Below are positions 1-13,800 of a DNA stretch of 64,000 nucleotides, one piece after another (the stretch's first letter is position 1; each line of letters opens with the position of its first letter). The position numbers were made by a program, and so were the translations under genes. Under the pieces are notes generated by a model. That model worked only from the letters and a program-made list of their open reading frames with translations, did not search any database and was not told where the DNA came from. Location of the stretch: the NCBI GenBank assembly GCA_013399115.1, contig VXAA01000627.1:62001-126000 (forward strand), written 5' to 3'. This stretch comes from Anseranas semipalmata (lineage: Eukaryota; Chordata; Aves; Anseriformes; Anseranatidae).

Positions 1-1449
1 CTTCCCAGGGACCTCTGTCCGACGCACCCAGTCCTGTGTACCGGGAGGCAGCCCCAAATGGGCATCCCTCTGCCACTGCATCCCTGGTTAGGTCTCCCTG
101 CAGAGGCACCAGCATGGACTGGAGCAAGCATTCTTCCCATTGCAATAAACAAGACATTTACAAAGTCAGAACAGGAAGATTTGTATCTGTTCAAAAAGTA
201 TGCGTTGAGGGAAAGGCGCATTTTCAAGCTTCATTCACCCCATGTCCTGTGGCATTAGTCTGCCTGACTGAGCTTGGCTACAAGTACAGAACTGGCCAAC
301 TGTGCATATTGACAGCAAAGTTCCGAATAATAACCACTAACCCTGCACGAGGGATTGCAGAGATGCTGTGGCCAGAAGAAAAGCAAATGCAGACTAGACA
401 CAACAGTGAACTATCAGCACTATTGTAGAGGCACCGACAGGAGCATCATAAAAAAAAAAAAAAATCTGGTCATCCACATTTAAAAATGATAAACTCATAT
501 GAACAGGTGCATAAAGGGCCTGGGGGAAACAGAAAACCTATCAAACAAGAAGAAACTTAAGAGCCTGGCTTGTTTAGCCTAGCCAAATGTAGGCAGAGAG
601 CGGATAGGATTGCTCTCTAAATATATCTCAGGAGACAAACAAAACTGCTGAAGCAAAAGGATAATGCTGGCACAACAACAAGAGAATAAATGTGCTGTGA
701 ACACATTTAGGTTGAAAATTAGAGGGGAAAAAAAATCAACCATCAGAAGAGGAAGCCTTCCAGCTGGCACGGCTGGTTTTAGGATGAAGTTTATCAGTGG
801 TCTGAAGGGGTTATAGGACTCAGTACCTCCGCCCAAAGGTACCCAAGAGGTCCTTTATGTGCCCACTGTTGTTCCCAGCTGGGAATTAGCATGGGTCACT
901 ATTCAGGGCTCCCTTCTTACAACAGTCCTTGTTAGAACCACACCTGCTAGACATCCTATGGCCAGCACGTGGCACTCCCTCGCCCTCCCATGCCATAAGA
1001 GCTGCTTATGATTAATGACTTCCAGGCTACGGGCCAGTGGAAGAGCCTTGTGTGGATGCACACGGACGAGGTGAGAGCCACCAGCAGTTACAAAAAGCAC
1101 CCTCCAGGTGCTGCTGCCCAAACACACCTGATGCCCCACGCTGCCGGGGCAGAGGCTGCGATCCTTCACCGTTGGATGCTGGGGGGAGAACAGAGGCTGT
1201 GCTGGAACCCCTCCTCTGCTGCTGTATACAAGAAGTAACCACATTGCTCACTGGTTAGCCTCAAAGCATTGGCATTCCTGACCCCCAAAACTGCCGTCCA
1301 ATGGGACAGTGAGTACGTAGGTGCTACATCTATATTATGGAATAATGCAAAGAAAAATAAAAATCCAGGATCGATTTCTTGATATATCTATCAAGCAGAA
1401 GAGCTCCATAAAAGACCAAACGACCATCCTCAAACTCTCTTTTTAAAAG

Positions 1450-1900
1450 CGCGTCGTACAACAGCTCACATGAGGTCCGAACACGTCGTGCCTGACCCCG
1501 CGGGGCTGAGCAGAGCGCTGTGCATGCTCACACCAGAAATCATGATTCCCGCGGGGTTTCACCCTATTTACCACCAGCGTTTTCCAGACATTCCTCCACG
1601 TCTGCAACGAAGCGAGCGTTGCAGCACCGAAGGTGGCCAGCGTTTCACCCCTTGGCTTTCGGCACGGCTCAAGCAGCAGCGCACACGGATGCCCTACGAG
1701 CATCCCCAGCCGCCCCGAGCCCCCACCCCCGCCATCCCCNCAGCGCGGGGAGGCGGCACCGTCCCTGCCCGCCGCCCGAGCCCGGCGGTGGCAGCGGTGG
1801 CGGTGACAGCGGTGGCGGTGGCTCCCCACGCAGAAGGGAATTGCTCCGCGAGGTGAAGCAAGCGGCAGAAGAGCCCCTGCGAGCGCTCAGCCGCTTTCGT
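1450..1900. promoter_or_regulatory. CpG-rich block, possible promoter of a neighbouring gene
   Basis: This is the densest CpG cluster in the window, with many CG dinucleotides, C-rich runs and a GGTGGC-type repeat at about 1785-1830. It contains the only ambiguous base (1740). It lies 2.7 kb past the ATPase stop. In human 9p13 the order is UNC13B, ATP8B5P, RUSC2 in one direction, so a RUSC2-type promoter on the minus strand is conceivable, but no coding exon is visible to support it. Confidence 0.45.
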
Positions 1901-2659
1901 TATTTGCAAGAGTGTAAAATTATTGCAAGACTGTCCTGCTCGGAGAAAATGCTGCCGCAGAGCGCGATCAAATCTGGCATGTACCGCTACACTGACAGCA
2001 GAAGCTCAGACAAACATAGATGATGAAATGCAGCCCATCCCGCCACTTTAGGAAATCCAGGAACAACCTACACATATGTTTATAAACACCTCTGATTCAT
2101 TAGCAGACTGGCAACATATCAGTCATCCCAATATTCTCTTTTTATTTAAAAAAAAATATATTTTACAAAATCAAGAGTGATGTAGGACAAACATCACTGC
2201 CAGCTGATATGTCTCAAATGTAGATCTTGTCAAACCACTGAAATATTTGTAGCTGGAACAAGTTCCCCAACAGACCTATCACCCCTGCATGTCCTATGCA
2301 GCCTTTGCAAGTCCCCTTCAGCCAGAAGATGCTTTGTACGTAAACCATATGACAAGAGTGACACAGTCTCAGAGTTTCCTCGCTCTCTTAGCAAAAGGTC
2401 TGCCTTTGCTGCTCGGCATTAAAATCTGCTGCGTTATGTGCTGGGAACAGCTTTGATAGGACTCTCAGTCCACACACGCCAGGCTGGGTGTTGCGGGGAT
2501 GTCTGCTTACCTGCATACACTCTCCTTTTTCCTCTCGCACTGGAGACGCTGACTGTGAAAGACATCATCCTAACCAGAAAGCCACAATTGCCTCTGCAAA
2601 GGGAATAGCGAAGCACCAACTATCACAGCGGTTTCCTCAGTCAGGGTGCAGGCTCTCAC

Positions 2660-2665
2660 TTTATT
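2660..2665 (-). terminator. candidate polyadenylation signal AATAAA for ATP8B5
   Basis: This is an AATAAA on the minus strand (TTTATT on the plus strand), about 1.9 kb past the stop codon. Variant signals also occur nearer (TATAAA at about 3107). No U/GU-rich element was clearly seen, so the 3' end of the transcript is undetermined. Confidence 0.25.
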
Positions 2666-4596
2666 TAGATATCTCCTTGCAGGGGAGATAACTGCATTAG
2701 AATTTGCTCCTTCCCTAGCAAGCAGCTCCTGGCTGCTGAAGTCTGGATCCACTCCCAGCTCTAGTTTGCACTGGCTATGCTGAAATTTAATACCACGGTT
2801 TGCAAGGAGCCTCCCAGAGCAGCAGGTGCAACAGACTGTTTTTTTTTTTTATCTGTGCTGAGTTAAACACAGGGAGATGAAACCTTCTATTAGAGCTTAA
2901 ACAATTTCATACAGTAACTGCCGAAACTGGGACCACAGGCAGCAAGGTGTTGTACGCAGACCAGATGAGCTGGGGACATGGCTGGCCTCTTGCCATCATA
3001 GATTGCCTCCACCGATAGCTCAGAGACTCAAGGCAGAGAGCTCCCAATAAATACCAGATGGTTAGTATGCAAAAATTCTAATTCGATTCTAGGGAAGAGT
3101 CTAAATTTATATAAAGGAGCCAAAAAAAAAAAAAAAAAACCATAACAGCCAAAGCTGCTCAGTGCTCTGCACAAAGAATCTCTATTTAAGCAGCTCAGCA
3201 GCACTGCAGGACAGATCCTCATGCTGCCACACTGGCCTTCCACCCAGTAACCCCACTGGTTATGGGACTGGTGTAACAAACCTGTGAGCAAATCCCAGCC
3301 TCTCAAGATCACCACCAGATCACCAGGTCCCTCTGCTGGCAGGCAGATTGATAGGATTTGGTGGAGCCTTCCGCTCTCTGGAACTTGTGGTTGACACATG
3401 AGCCTTTCCCAAACAAAGTATCAGCCAGCACTGAGAAACTCTGCAGTGGCCCCTGAACCCTCACTAAGTTCCTCTGAAACTTGACCACACCACGCATCAG
3501 GGTGGGTGATAGAGCAACCAGCTCATGCTTCATCCATTACTTGGACCAACACCACCAGCAGAGTAAAGGGCAGGACAACCCGTGCCAGCAGTGAAATAGC
3601 ATCTTTGCCTCCGATATTTCTTGTATGATTTCCATCAAGTCAAACATTGCATGTGCCTCAGTCTGCTATGGTGGGAAATTCACCTGGTGTTGGAAGCTCA
3701 CACAAGCCGTAGCCATGATATGGGCTTCTCCGTGCTAGATTTTATGGCTTGATCTATATGGGTGCCTGAACTTCTTTTGCCCCTTCTATTTTGAGTCTAA
3801 ATGAAATGGCTGGTGCCCAGCTACAAAACCTGAGATGGCTGTGAGGACAAAGATCTGTTACAACAAGAGCAGATTTGCATTGCAGACAAGACAGGGCAAA
3901 CTGATGAATGTCCTTGTCCCTTGACCAACTAGGAACGTCTCTGAGCTTGCGCTACCTCTTGACCATAGATGTAGGAAGAGGGTGGCTTTGGGGCACTGGC
4001 CTTCTTACGAAAAATGGGATTAACCGTTGCATTGGAAGGAGGTTACCTCCAACTCATCCCTTCCAAAGTGCCTGTGTACAGAATAGTCAAAAGGCTACAG
4101 AATTACACATATTACAGAGACCAGGGATTTGGGGGTTGTACGGCTGGACCTAAGGCACACCCAGGGTCAATACTGTCAACCCCAGTAATAAGGCCCAGAA
4201 TGGATTCATGACGGACCCAAAGGCACGTGACTGAGAAGGACATTGCCAATTCAGCCTTTTCCTCAGCCTGGACTTCACTCTGCTCTGAGGTACGTAAGGG
4301 GAGAAAAAAGTAGCATTACAAACAAACTCAGGGAGCGAAGAGGCCTCCCACAGCATGTTCTCGCTCTGGGACACCACATGGCAGCTTTGCTTCCCCCTGC
4401 CCCTCCTTCCCCAGGAGCAGGACACGTCTTTGGAAGAGGAGCTGAATCCGGAGAGTGCACGTGGGAGAAAGGAAAGGCCCAAGTCCTTGCTTTGGTAGCC
4501 CGGAGGGCAGAGCTCTGGGTAGCCACGGGCTTGGTGCTTTGCAAGGGACCACAGCCTCCTCTCCCAACAGCCCTTTGGTTTGGTTGGTTTGGGTTC

Positions 4597-4818
4597 TTAC
4601 AGTCCCTTGTGTTTATGTTTGTCACTATTGGGAGAAAATGTTCCTGTTGTGGCAAAAGGTGATTTTGGCCGCATGTTTCTCCCAGACATAATGAGCGCCC
4701 CAAAGCCGTGCTGATGGGAGAAGGCATAGCCGGAGCGGCGTGTGCTGGTTCGACGCAGGCGTCTCTTGGGTGAGGGTGGAGGCGGCCTCTTTTTGGCTTC
4801 TTTGATCTTGAGTAGGAC
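4597..4818 (-). CDS. ATP8B5: ATP8B5 terminal coding exon z (regulatory tail)
   Basis: Encodes residues 1090-1162 and the TAA stop (4597-4599). The tail is proline- and arginine-rich ([15 protein letters not shown]), then has [23 protein letters not shown] is the C-terminal autoinhibitory motif known from Drs2 and ATP8A/ATP8B flippases. The protein ends KHKHKGL. Acceptor atttcag. Confidence 0.96.
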   Translation of the reverse strand, partial: VLLKIKEAKKRPPPPSPKRRLRRTSTRRSGYAFSHQHGFGALIMSGRNMRPKSPFATTGTFSPNSDKHKHKGL

Positions 4819-7800
4819 CTGAAATCAGAAAATAAGATGGAACAAATGGCAAATGCATCGTTATTCAGAAGCCCAGTACAAGAGGAGCAAAGAAAGGGGA
4901 AAAAAAGCAGGGATCCAAAGCCAAAAATGATTGACAAAACAGGAGGATGGCAGGAAGGGTTGCAGAGCAGGAACTGAACTTGCAGCACAGGGTGGCAGCC
5001 TGGTAAAAGGAAAAACAAATCTTATTCTGAAAGGCGTTGCTGGGAGTGTCATCTGTAAGACATGGGAGGGGATGATTTCAGCGCATTTGTTCCTCACAGC
5101 TCTGTGAGGCCTCAGTTGGGGTATTGCTGCAGCTCTTTTAAGCACTTCAGTCAAATAATCCAAAATGTGAAAGTCATCACAACAATAGCCAAAAGTCCAG
5201 AAAACAAGATCTATAAGGAAATGTCAAAAAATTGGCTTACTTAATCCAGAAAACAAACTACTGAAGGGTATCTCCAATATATAAAAGCTTTTTATGATGA
5301 GAATGAAAATCGATAGATTCTCATATCCCTTGGCAGAAAGGAGAAACGTGATACGCTTTATTAGCAGGTAGGAGGCTCTCTGCTCCTGAGATCTTCTGCT
5401 GAAAGGCATCAATTCAGAACTGGGCTGTCAGAGGTGGGAGGCCAACACCGAATACCAGTGGCTCAGGATAATCCCCGGCTGCCCAGCCACTGTCCGTCAA
5501 GCCTGGGACAATGCTGTAGGTACTTGGCTGTCTAAGCGTCAAGCCTGTATTTAAGTTCCTCTCATGCTGCCAGCTGGGGATCTCCATACAGTAGGAAAAC
5601 TGAACAACCCTCTCCTGTGACAGTTCATTTCCCAGAGGAAGGAAAAAAATAAAGTGATTTTGCACTAGAGGTGCCCACCCAATGCATAGCGGCTGGGATG
5701 CTGGGACACAGCTATGTCAGGTTTCTACTCAGCTGAAGAGTAAATTCAGCCCATTTTTGCACATCTGAACTTCGTCTGTGTCCCGAGGACCTTCCTACCT
5801 AGCGATCTTCTCTAGCACCCACCTACCCCTCTGCAGGGGCTGAGCATTCCCCTTCACTCCTTCTCAAACAGTCCTGGAGCACCTGGCGAGCTTTGCAGAC
5901 ATCCCAAGGATGACCAAGGCGACCTCGCATTGAGGAGCACACCCCTGAGGCTTTGCTCAGAGACACTCGTGCCTCGCAGTTAAGTGCAGGAAGAGGAAGG
6001 AAGCACGAGGTGGCAGCAGCATTTAGCAGATGCTCCTGTTTGAGAGGAAGCCCGGGGAGCTGTGGTGATGCTGGTCTTGTGCAGGGAGTTGTGAGCTGTG
6101 CTCTCTCTGCCCGCTCCATCTCTCCCAGCCTCTCCTTGCCCTAATGGCCTCACCTTCATGTTTTGGGGCATGGGGGGGCAGCTGGTTTCAGAGGGGGCAT
6201 ATAACCACTGGCTACAAATGAAGTCAATTCTGAAGTCAAAAAATCCCCAGCAAACATGGATGCCTGGGTGGAGGGTGACTCTGCTCCTTTGCCACCAAGC
6301 CCCACCACTTAAACCCTGCACCTAAAAATAGTGCTGTTTCCTCACTCCAGTGCAATCCAATCCACATCTAAATAATCTCTGCCTCGCTCCCAGCTGCAGA
6401 TGGTTTGGGCTGTGCCAAAACCCAAATTCAGTCCTCCTCAACGGATTAGGAGCCAGACAGATGGCAGCACTTGCACCTGCAGGGACATACACTCTGAGCA
6501 ATGCCAGGCCCCTCCAATTTGGCTCTGCAGTAAGCTTAGCTGGTAGTAAGAGGGTTTCTGGTTTACTAAAATATCTCCTTACTTTATCGCTGGCAGTTGG
6601 CTTTAACTGAGCCTTCAGGAATCGAAAGCCAACCACAGGCAGCACACAGAGGGCGATGCTGAGGAAGATTGCTAGCCACACGTTGGGTTGGCTGAGAGTG
6701 TTTCGAGCTGTACCTGAAAAACAAACACACGATTAAAAACGTAACAGCAGTGCCTCTCAACATCATTCTCTTCAACACCATAATTCAATCACTGTGACTC
6801 CAAAGCACTTGGAAAACAGACTAAAATATAAAGTAGACACCTTATCCAACAGTGAAATCAACTGTTCACCTTATCCAACAGTGAAATCAACAGCAATATC
6901 ATCACCACTGTCTGAGACAAGCAAACAGGAACGCCCAGACTCAACTGCAGCAACTACTCAGAGACGAGGACGTCAGAGTGAGTGCCTCATCTCTTTACAA
7001 AGAGTCAAATCACTGCGAGAGATTGATGTAAATGTTCAAGAGACCTTCAGCAGCAGTCCAGCCCTCTTACCTTTTGCCAGGATGCCAGTGTGAAAGGAAG
7101 AATACTCTTTTCTTACTTTCCAGCACCATTTCCTGAGGCCCATGGAGTACCGATGGGATCACAGCCTTTATGAGAGGAGTGTGCATTGCTCTGGGCGTGC
7201 ACAGGCAGTGTGGCCTAAAGGGTCTATGGGCAGAGCAGCTGCCATGTGGTGGCGTGACAATGCGACGTTCTTTGAAACCAAAGTGCTGGCTTTTGGCTCC
7301 TCCAAAAAATGAAGGAATGTAGGACAGAGCAAACAGTCTGCAAAAGCCTCATTACAGGGTTTAATGATGCTGTTGGCAGTAAAGTTGCTGAGTGTTTTCT
7401 TTTCACTTGGCTAAATTCTACTGTATTACAACTCCGCTGAAATTAAAGTAAACAAGTTGTCTGAGTCCAGACTAGAAACACTCTCCTTAGACATGATTTC
7501 AGACTGAGACCTTATTAAGCAGCATTCAGCATTATGGCTAATTTGACCTCAGTAGTACCAACAGAGCAGCAGATAGAGATATCCCTAGCAAGTGGGTTAC
7601 CAGCTGTCTTTGGAAACTGAACAGTCTGCCTTCTCTCACTCAGCACTTTTGGCACTAAAAGCCATCTTACAGTGGATGTGACCATCTGCTTGGAAAACAC
7701 ATTGCAACAACTGACCTGCATCTCAGATATTTCTAAAATGGCCAAGCACCGTGATATTGCAGTGAAGATGGGCAGAACAGGTCTTGGCTTAACAATTCAT

Positions 7801-10800
7801 CCAGAAATAAAGGTATTGATTAATACACCAATCTGAGACTTGAAACAAAAAGCTTTAGGATTAGAGTCACATAACAATGCTGTATCAATATTGGGTATGG
7901 ATGCACAGAGCTATTAAAAATATCTAAACTACTTTGCTAAGCTTACATCTTCCTCCTGGTCAAAGTCTCAGGAGACAGACTCATTTTTATGGTATCTTTC
8001 ACTTTTTGCACGCGTTTAGAAACTTCTTATGCAACACTCCAAAGAGCTGGTCATCACTGGCATTTCTTCTTTCTTGGACATTTGCCATTTAACTTGGATG
8101 AAGGCTCACCATAGTCACATAGCATTTTCTCGTGTTTAAATGGATGTTGTATTTCTATGCCCTCCTATACCAACATGTCAACTTATTTACAAAAGAACAC
8201 ATATCTTTCTGCAAACAAAATGCTTCCAGATATCTGTAAGAATTGGACATCTGGAAACACAATATAAAAGTGTATCAGAAAGCATACCAGCCAGCTCAGC
8301 AAATTTATTTAAAGGATCAGTCCTGTGGCTGTGTGCAAGTGCATTCTTTTGCAAGGAAGTGAACATGGCACACTTTCACATGGATGGATGGGATTCAAAA
8401 TAAGCATTCCCAGCAGCCTTTGGAAATACCCTGGCATTTCTTGTAGAAAAGGCAATCGATATATTCTGTAGCATGTTATTGCCTCTCTGGAGCCAATAAC
8501 ACATACTAGAAATACTTGATAGAGTTAAGCCCCACACTATGCCCATTCTGAGTGCAATCTAGGTTTGTCCAAGAGCTTACCAACAAAAGGAAATGAGGCC
8601 GTGAAGATCAGGTACATGCCATCACTATACATAGTGAAGGTGATAGCAAAGTAAACAGAAAGGCTGCCCCAGATGAAGAACTGGTTCACTACTGTCCAGT
8701 AAGAGGTGTCCAAGCCAATCTGAAAGAGAGAGCAATACAGTTGTTGTCAGTGCCTTAATTATTTAGCAGATTTATTTTGAACACAGCCAGAGATCTTGTC
8801 CTTTACTTTGTACCACTGCCCCCAGGACTGTTATTCATTCAAATCTCAAGAAATACCAAGCCACAGATCATAGGATGCTGGAAGACAATTCCAGGCAAGT
8901 GTTACTACATTTACCCTGTTCTTGCTCTTTTCTCAAGGTGGCTCTCACTGGTGGCCAGTACTGGAGACAGGATACTCACATCAAAGGAGCCATACTTATG
9001 TTCCCACCCCAAGCTGTGATCTTGCATAGAAAGTTAGAAGCAGCCTAGGTCACTATGCTTTTCTTCTGAGAAATTTCTCTCATCCTGTCAGTACCATCTG
9101 AATTTTGTACCTCCCTCCAAGTCTTAGCCATTTCTTCCAGCAAGTGCAGTTCTAACATCTGCACCATGCATGGGGTCTCGCCATGATGGAGGCCCTATAA
9201 ATAACAGCCTGATAGGAGACAGACACTCCTATACTTCAAACCCACCCCATAAAACTGGAAAAAGTCCTTTTCCACTCCCAGCCTTAACTGTTTTGTCTAC
9301 TGTGACAGTAAGCTTCCCAAGGCAAAGACTGCCTTCCTGTGACCATGATCTTTCGTAACAGACAAATCTGTTGTTCTGTTAAACCAAGAAGAATAATCTG
9401 GTGTCAAGACTTATTTTTGCAGGAATTCAAGATGCAGCAGCAAACACAATGCTATCAGGATCCCAAGTGTCCCTACAGATATGGCCTTCATAAAACTATA
9501 ACTGATTCCTAAAAACTTTACCTAGGATGCCTTACCTGTACAGACACCACAATCAGTAAGCAGGTCTGGGCCATCAGTGCAAAGGACTGGTAGTCAGCAA
9601 TGGCTTTCCCATCACTTCTCATTGTATTGTACATGGCCCCATAGGGGATAAAGAATAGAATGAGGGAACTGTAGATCCCTTGCAACATGCACTTGACAAA
9701 CACTATTTTGTTAAAATAGAGGTTTTGCTGGCCAGGCACATATAGCTGAGGGAACAGCAAGCTCCAACGATCATCCACATCCTGAAAGTAGAGAAGAGAT
9801 GATTAGATTTGCTGGCACCTACCCAATAGACCACACGAGACCCCTTAAGGTTGCCACTTCCCACGATGTGTATTTCCACGAGAAAAGGCCTTGCACACAA
9901 GTCGTTCAGTTGTGCTGACTAGCATGCCACATCCCAAGGTCACCTGGACACATTTTCCATGCTGAATTTCACCTTTCTTGTGCAGAGAAATTTGACAGGT
10001 GTAAATGTTGCAAAAAAAATGAAGGTATGTTTCATCTTAATCGGACTGCATGTTCTGTTCTCCTAAGAGTTGTCTGGAAGCTCAGGGATAGAAAATACCT
10101 GTCTTGCTGCATTTCTATTGAGGTAGAAATATGTATGTGAAATTACTGCAGGAAGACCTCCACTAAAAAGGCTGAACCTGGAACATCTAGCTGGGGAGAT
10201 CTACAGAGTTCTCTGTCATTCCTTGTTCCGTGTGGTGATTAAAAAGCCACTCATCTGGCTTCAGGAAATGAGCTGGTAAGATGTGACTACTTCAGGGGAG
10301 TGTTGCAATGGCAGCTTTTATTGTAGTCAACAGCCTAACTCAAACACATCACCGTGCACTGAAACCCACAGCCCGAATCAGGATAATAAACAATCTCCTC
10401 CCTGGTGAGTCCTTTTTTTGCTCTCTCAGGTCTCACTGGCAAGAAATTATTTTAGGGCTATCACAACAGCCAGCCAAAGACTCAGCTGCTTTTGCTTCAT
10501 GGAACCAGCTCAAAGCACCCAGAGACAAGTGGTGATCAAAACAGTACCTGATCGAAGAGGCTCATTCCTAGCACCGGTAGGGAGGTATACACCAAATTGT
10601 AAAGTGTAATGAACCACTCATCGTAGACAGTCTAAAGAGAAAAAACAGAGCATGGAGTTAGCAGAAGGCTGCCTTTTCCTCCTCTTCAAAAGAATACACA
10701 ATTATAAAAGGGATCTCCCTCCTTGGAGATCTTCAAATGCCTCCTGGACATGGTCCTGGGCAACCTGCTGTAGGTGGCCCTGCTTGAGCAGGGGGTTGGA

Positions 10801-13800
10801 CCAAATGACCTCCAGAGGTCCTGCCAACCTCAACCATTCTGTGATTCTGTGAATTAAATGCTGGAACATCTTGACTGAAGATGCTATCAAGACCCAAAGT
10901 ATAACGTGACTCGAGCTCAGCAGCCCTAAACTGTTCATTATCAGAAGCTGGGGGAATACAAAGGGGAAGGATGACTTTATGCTAGTCCCGTTTGCTAAGC
11001 ATCCACTACTGGCCAGTCAGAACAGGATACTGGGCCAAAGAGCCTCTTGACCTGGCCCAGTATGGTTTGTCTTGTGTGCTCATGAAAAGGCATTCCTGCA
11101 TGCCTGTATTGCAGAAGTCAGTGTTCACCTCTAAGAAGGAAATAAAATGCCTGCACAGCGGCACCCACCGGGTGGGAGCAGCGCTGGGCTGAGGGCTGCA
11201 GGCAGGCGGGACAAGGGCATCCCAGCTGCCTGCACCGGTGTACACTCAGCCCCAAGGCTGGTATTTTCATGCTGTCTGTGCTTCCCTGGTGCTTCTTTGG
11301 GTTGGAGATGGGTTTGTCTTAAACTGACACCAGGTTTTTCGCTGCATGAGATTTGCTGTTTTTACAAGCTACTGAAGCACACAGGTGACCTGGGGTTAAA
11401 CTGATTACTTTAAAGGTGATGATAAGGCTGTCATAAGTCTTACACAGATCTGCACCAAACTGCTCAGGCTCTGGGTAATCTGCGTCCTTGTTTGATGTCT
11501 GTGGTCAGTTTGAACACTTCCAAAAACTGCAGGAGGCACCTACATTCTTCGTAAGGCACCTAAATGTCTTCAGGCATCTGTCCTTTACCAGCAGTACAAC
11601 ATCTGCTTCATACTCATACAATCTGAAGACAGATCTGTGTGCCTTTCAGTGACATGGGGGGAAATGGCTTGGTTTATTTCTGTTTACAATATTTTCAGAT
11701 ACTTTGCTTGAAAATGCTAAACATAACCATGAGAAAACAGAAGCTGACCTACCTGTGCTGAGAAGCCAGAGAAGAATCCATACCAGAAATGCACTAATGT
11801 GAAGGCAAAATTCTTATAGAAGAAGTATTTGAGGAACTTGCACATGCGGATGTAGGACCAGCGGCCGTGGACTAAGAGCAGGCGCTGCAGGTAGCGGAAC
11901 TGCGCAAAGGAGAAGTCACTGGACAAGACCGCCTGCATCCCCTCCTGACCACTGATACCAACCCCGATGTGGGCAGCTGCAACAAGAAGGTTAGTGGTCA
12001 TGTCAGTACAGTGAGGGTTCTGGTAATCCCACTGCTTAAATGAATCCCCCACACTGAGACACTTAATTCCCTCCCAGCCTGCAACTTTTTAAGTCATATG
12101 TAAGGTTATTCAGGGAAAAAAAAAATGGAGGGCACTAATTCTTTCAGCAGTGTTATGATTTTAGCTGTATTGGTACATTTTCAATAACTAGCTTGTATTA
12201 TCTGAATGGAATTACACCCTCAGTGGCAATTCATGTTTTCTTTCTTAATGTTTTCCAACGGCACGAATCATTGCTACCGTTAGAAATTAAAAGTATTTTT
12301 TTCATATTGTCACGTGAATTGTATTTACATGCATGCATATGTCCTTCCAACAGCCTTAAGACATCACTCCAGACAAGCAAAACCTTCAAATTGTCAATGC
12401 CCTTATAGATTTCTCAGACACAGTGGTAAAAGGCAGACTGTAGTATTTTTACATTTCTTGGGCTTTATTAGTTCAATCAAATAATTAGATAGAAGAGTCA
12501 TGTCTCTTTTAATAGCAACTCGGGTTTATTAAACATGGACATAAGTTTAATGTGACAGCTAATTATACAGCTTTAACTAATGAGAACAATCTCAATGGCT
12601 GGAGGTTGGTGAGATTCAGAGGTTTCCATGGAACAGTGAGTTGATAAAATCCCAAAGTCCCAACTCTCTAGTAGTGGTAGGGTTAGTTTCTAATTATCGT
12701 GTACTCTTTAGCTTGCTTTTCTTATCCTTTCTTTACTGTCTGCCTGACTTATCTCCCTTGAAGCTCCCTACTTAGCCTTTTCTTTCTTAATTAAATGGCT
12801 CCAGTTAATCAATTCTTGTAAATTAACACAAGGAAGATCAGCAATAGGCCCCTCTGAATAATCTTAATTTAATTATACATAGTTAGGGGATCTTTTTCAT
12901 AAATTCACTGAGGTAATGCAGCATCAAATGATGCTCAGGCATGAAGGGACCTAGAGGCCTGTGTTTTATAACACAAGTGAGATAACCAACAAAGGGCCCC
13001 ACCACATGGAAATGTTAAAAAAATCCTGTAGCATTAAACAGACTATTTACAGGAATGAATATTTTCTTTCTGCGGGGCAGGTAGGTCCCCTCTGAAACAA
13101 GCTTGTTTGTTCTTTGTATTACCATTGTGATGATGGCCATACAGACGTACAGGTGGACTCGTTGCACCCCAGTGGGCTTTTGTCTATTCTGAAGGTGGAA
13201 ACCAAGAAACCTGGGACACAACCACGTGATGCCACAAGAGGATCATACAGAGGCCCCTCAGAGGTGCATTGCTGCTGCCAAGCCACCTCAGTTAGCAAAT
13301 AGGGCATCAAGTCTGTTTGCTGGAGCATGCTGGCCTTCAGCTGTTACTCACTTTTGATCATGCTAACGTCATTGGCACCATCTCCGATGGCCAGGGTCAC
13401 AGCTTTCTTGTACTTCTTCACCAGCTCCACCACCTGGGCCTTCTGCAGCGGAGTCACCCGGCAGCAGATCACCACTTTGCACATGCAGGCGGTTCTCACC
13501 AGCTCCAGCTCCAGATTCCCTTCCAGCGCGTAGGCCTGAAAAGAAAGGACAGAGGTGGTGCCTAGTAGTTTGTGCCACACTAGCAGCAACTTGTGGCCTG
13601 ACAAAGAGTACACAGTGGGAAGAAAATGAGAACTGAACTCAGTTTCACATTCAGCACAAGGAAGATATGAGACACCTGAAAGTTCTCCAGGACCAAGCTG
13701 ATGCAGCAGGTGTTTTTCTCATCAAAAATGCCCATTGCATTTCATTGCTATAAGTGACCCCAATACACCTAGAAGCCTGGGCCTTGGAAGCATCACACAT

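Larger units (their letters stand above)
1..4596. other. intergenic DNA and presumed 3' UTR downstream of ATP8B5
   Basis: No coding exon is supported here. The part next to the stop codon should hold the ATPase 3' UTR of unknown length. Besides the CpG-rich block at 1450-1900 it contains A or T runs (455-468, 2840-2851, 3122-3139). Open frames on both strands look like chance or shadows. Confidence 0.7.

Noticed and set aside
1443..2023. Overlapping open frames of up to 167 codons on both strands in the CpG-rich block
   Set aside because: They run through the ambiguous base and a GC-rich repeat. Open frames are expected by composition there, and none resembles a protein.
4275..5018. 247-codon minus-strand open frame, the longest in the window
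   Set aside because: It overlaps the ATP8B5 terminal exon in a different frame. The exon frame carries GYAFS and follows a proper acceptor, while this one has no recognisable domain.
10702..10938. Minus-strand frame across 10.7-10.9 kb
   Set aside because: It is antisense to the CR1 3' end.
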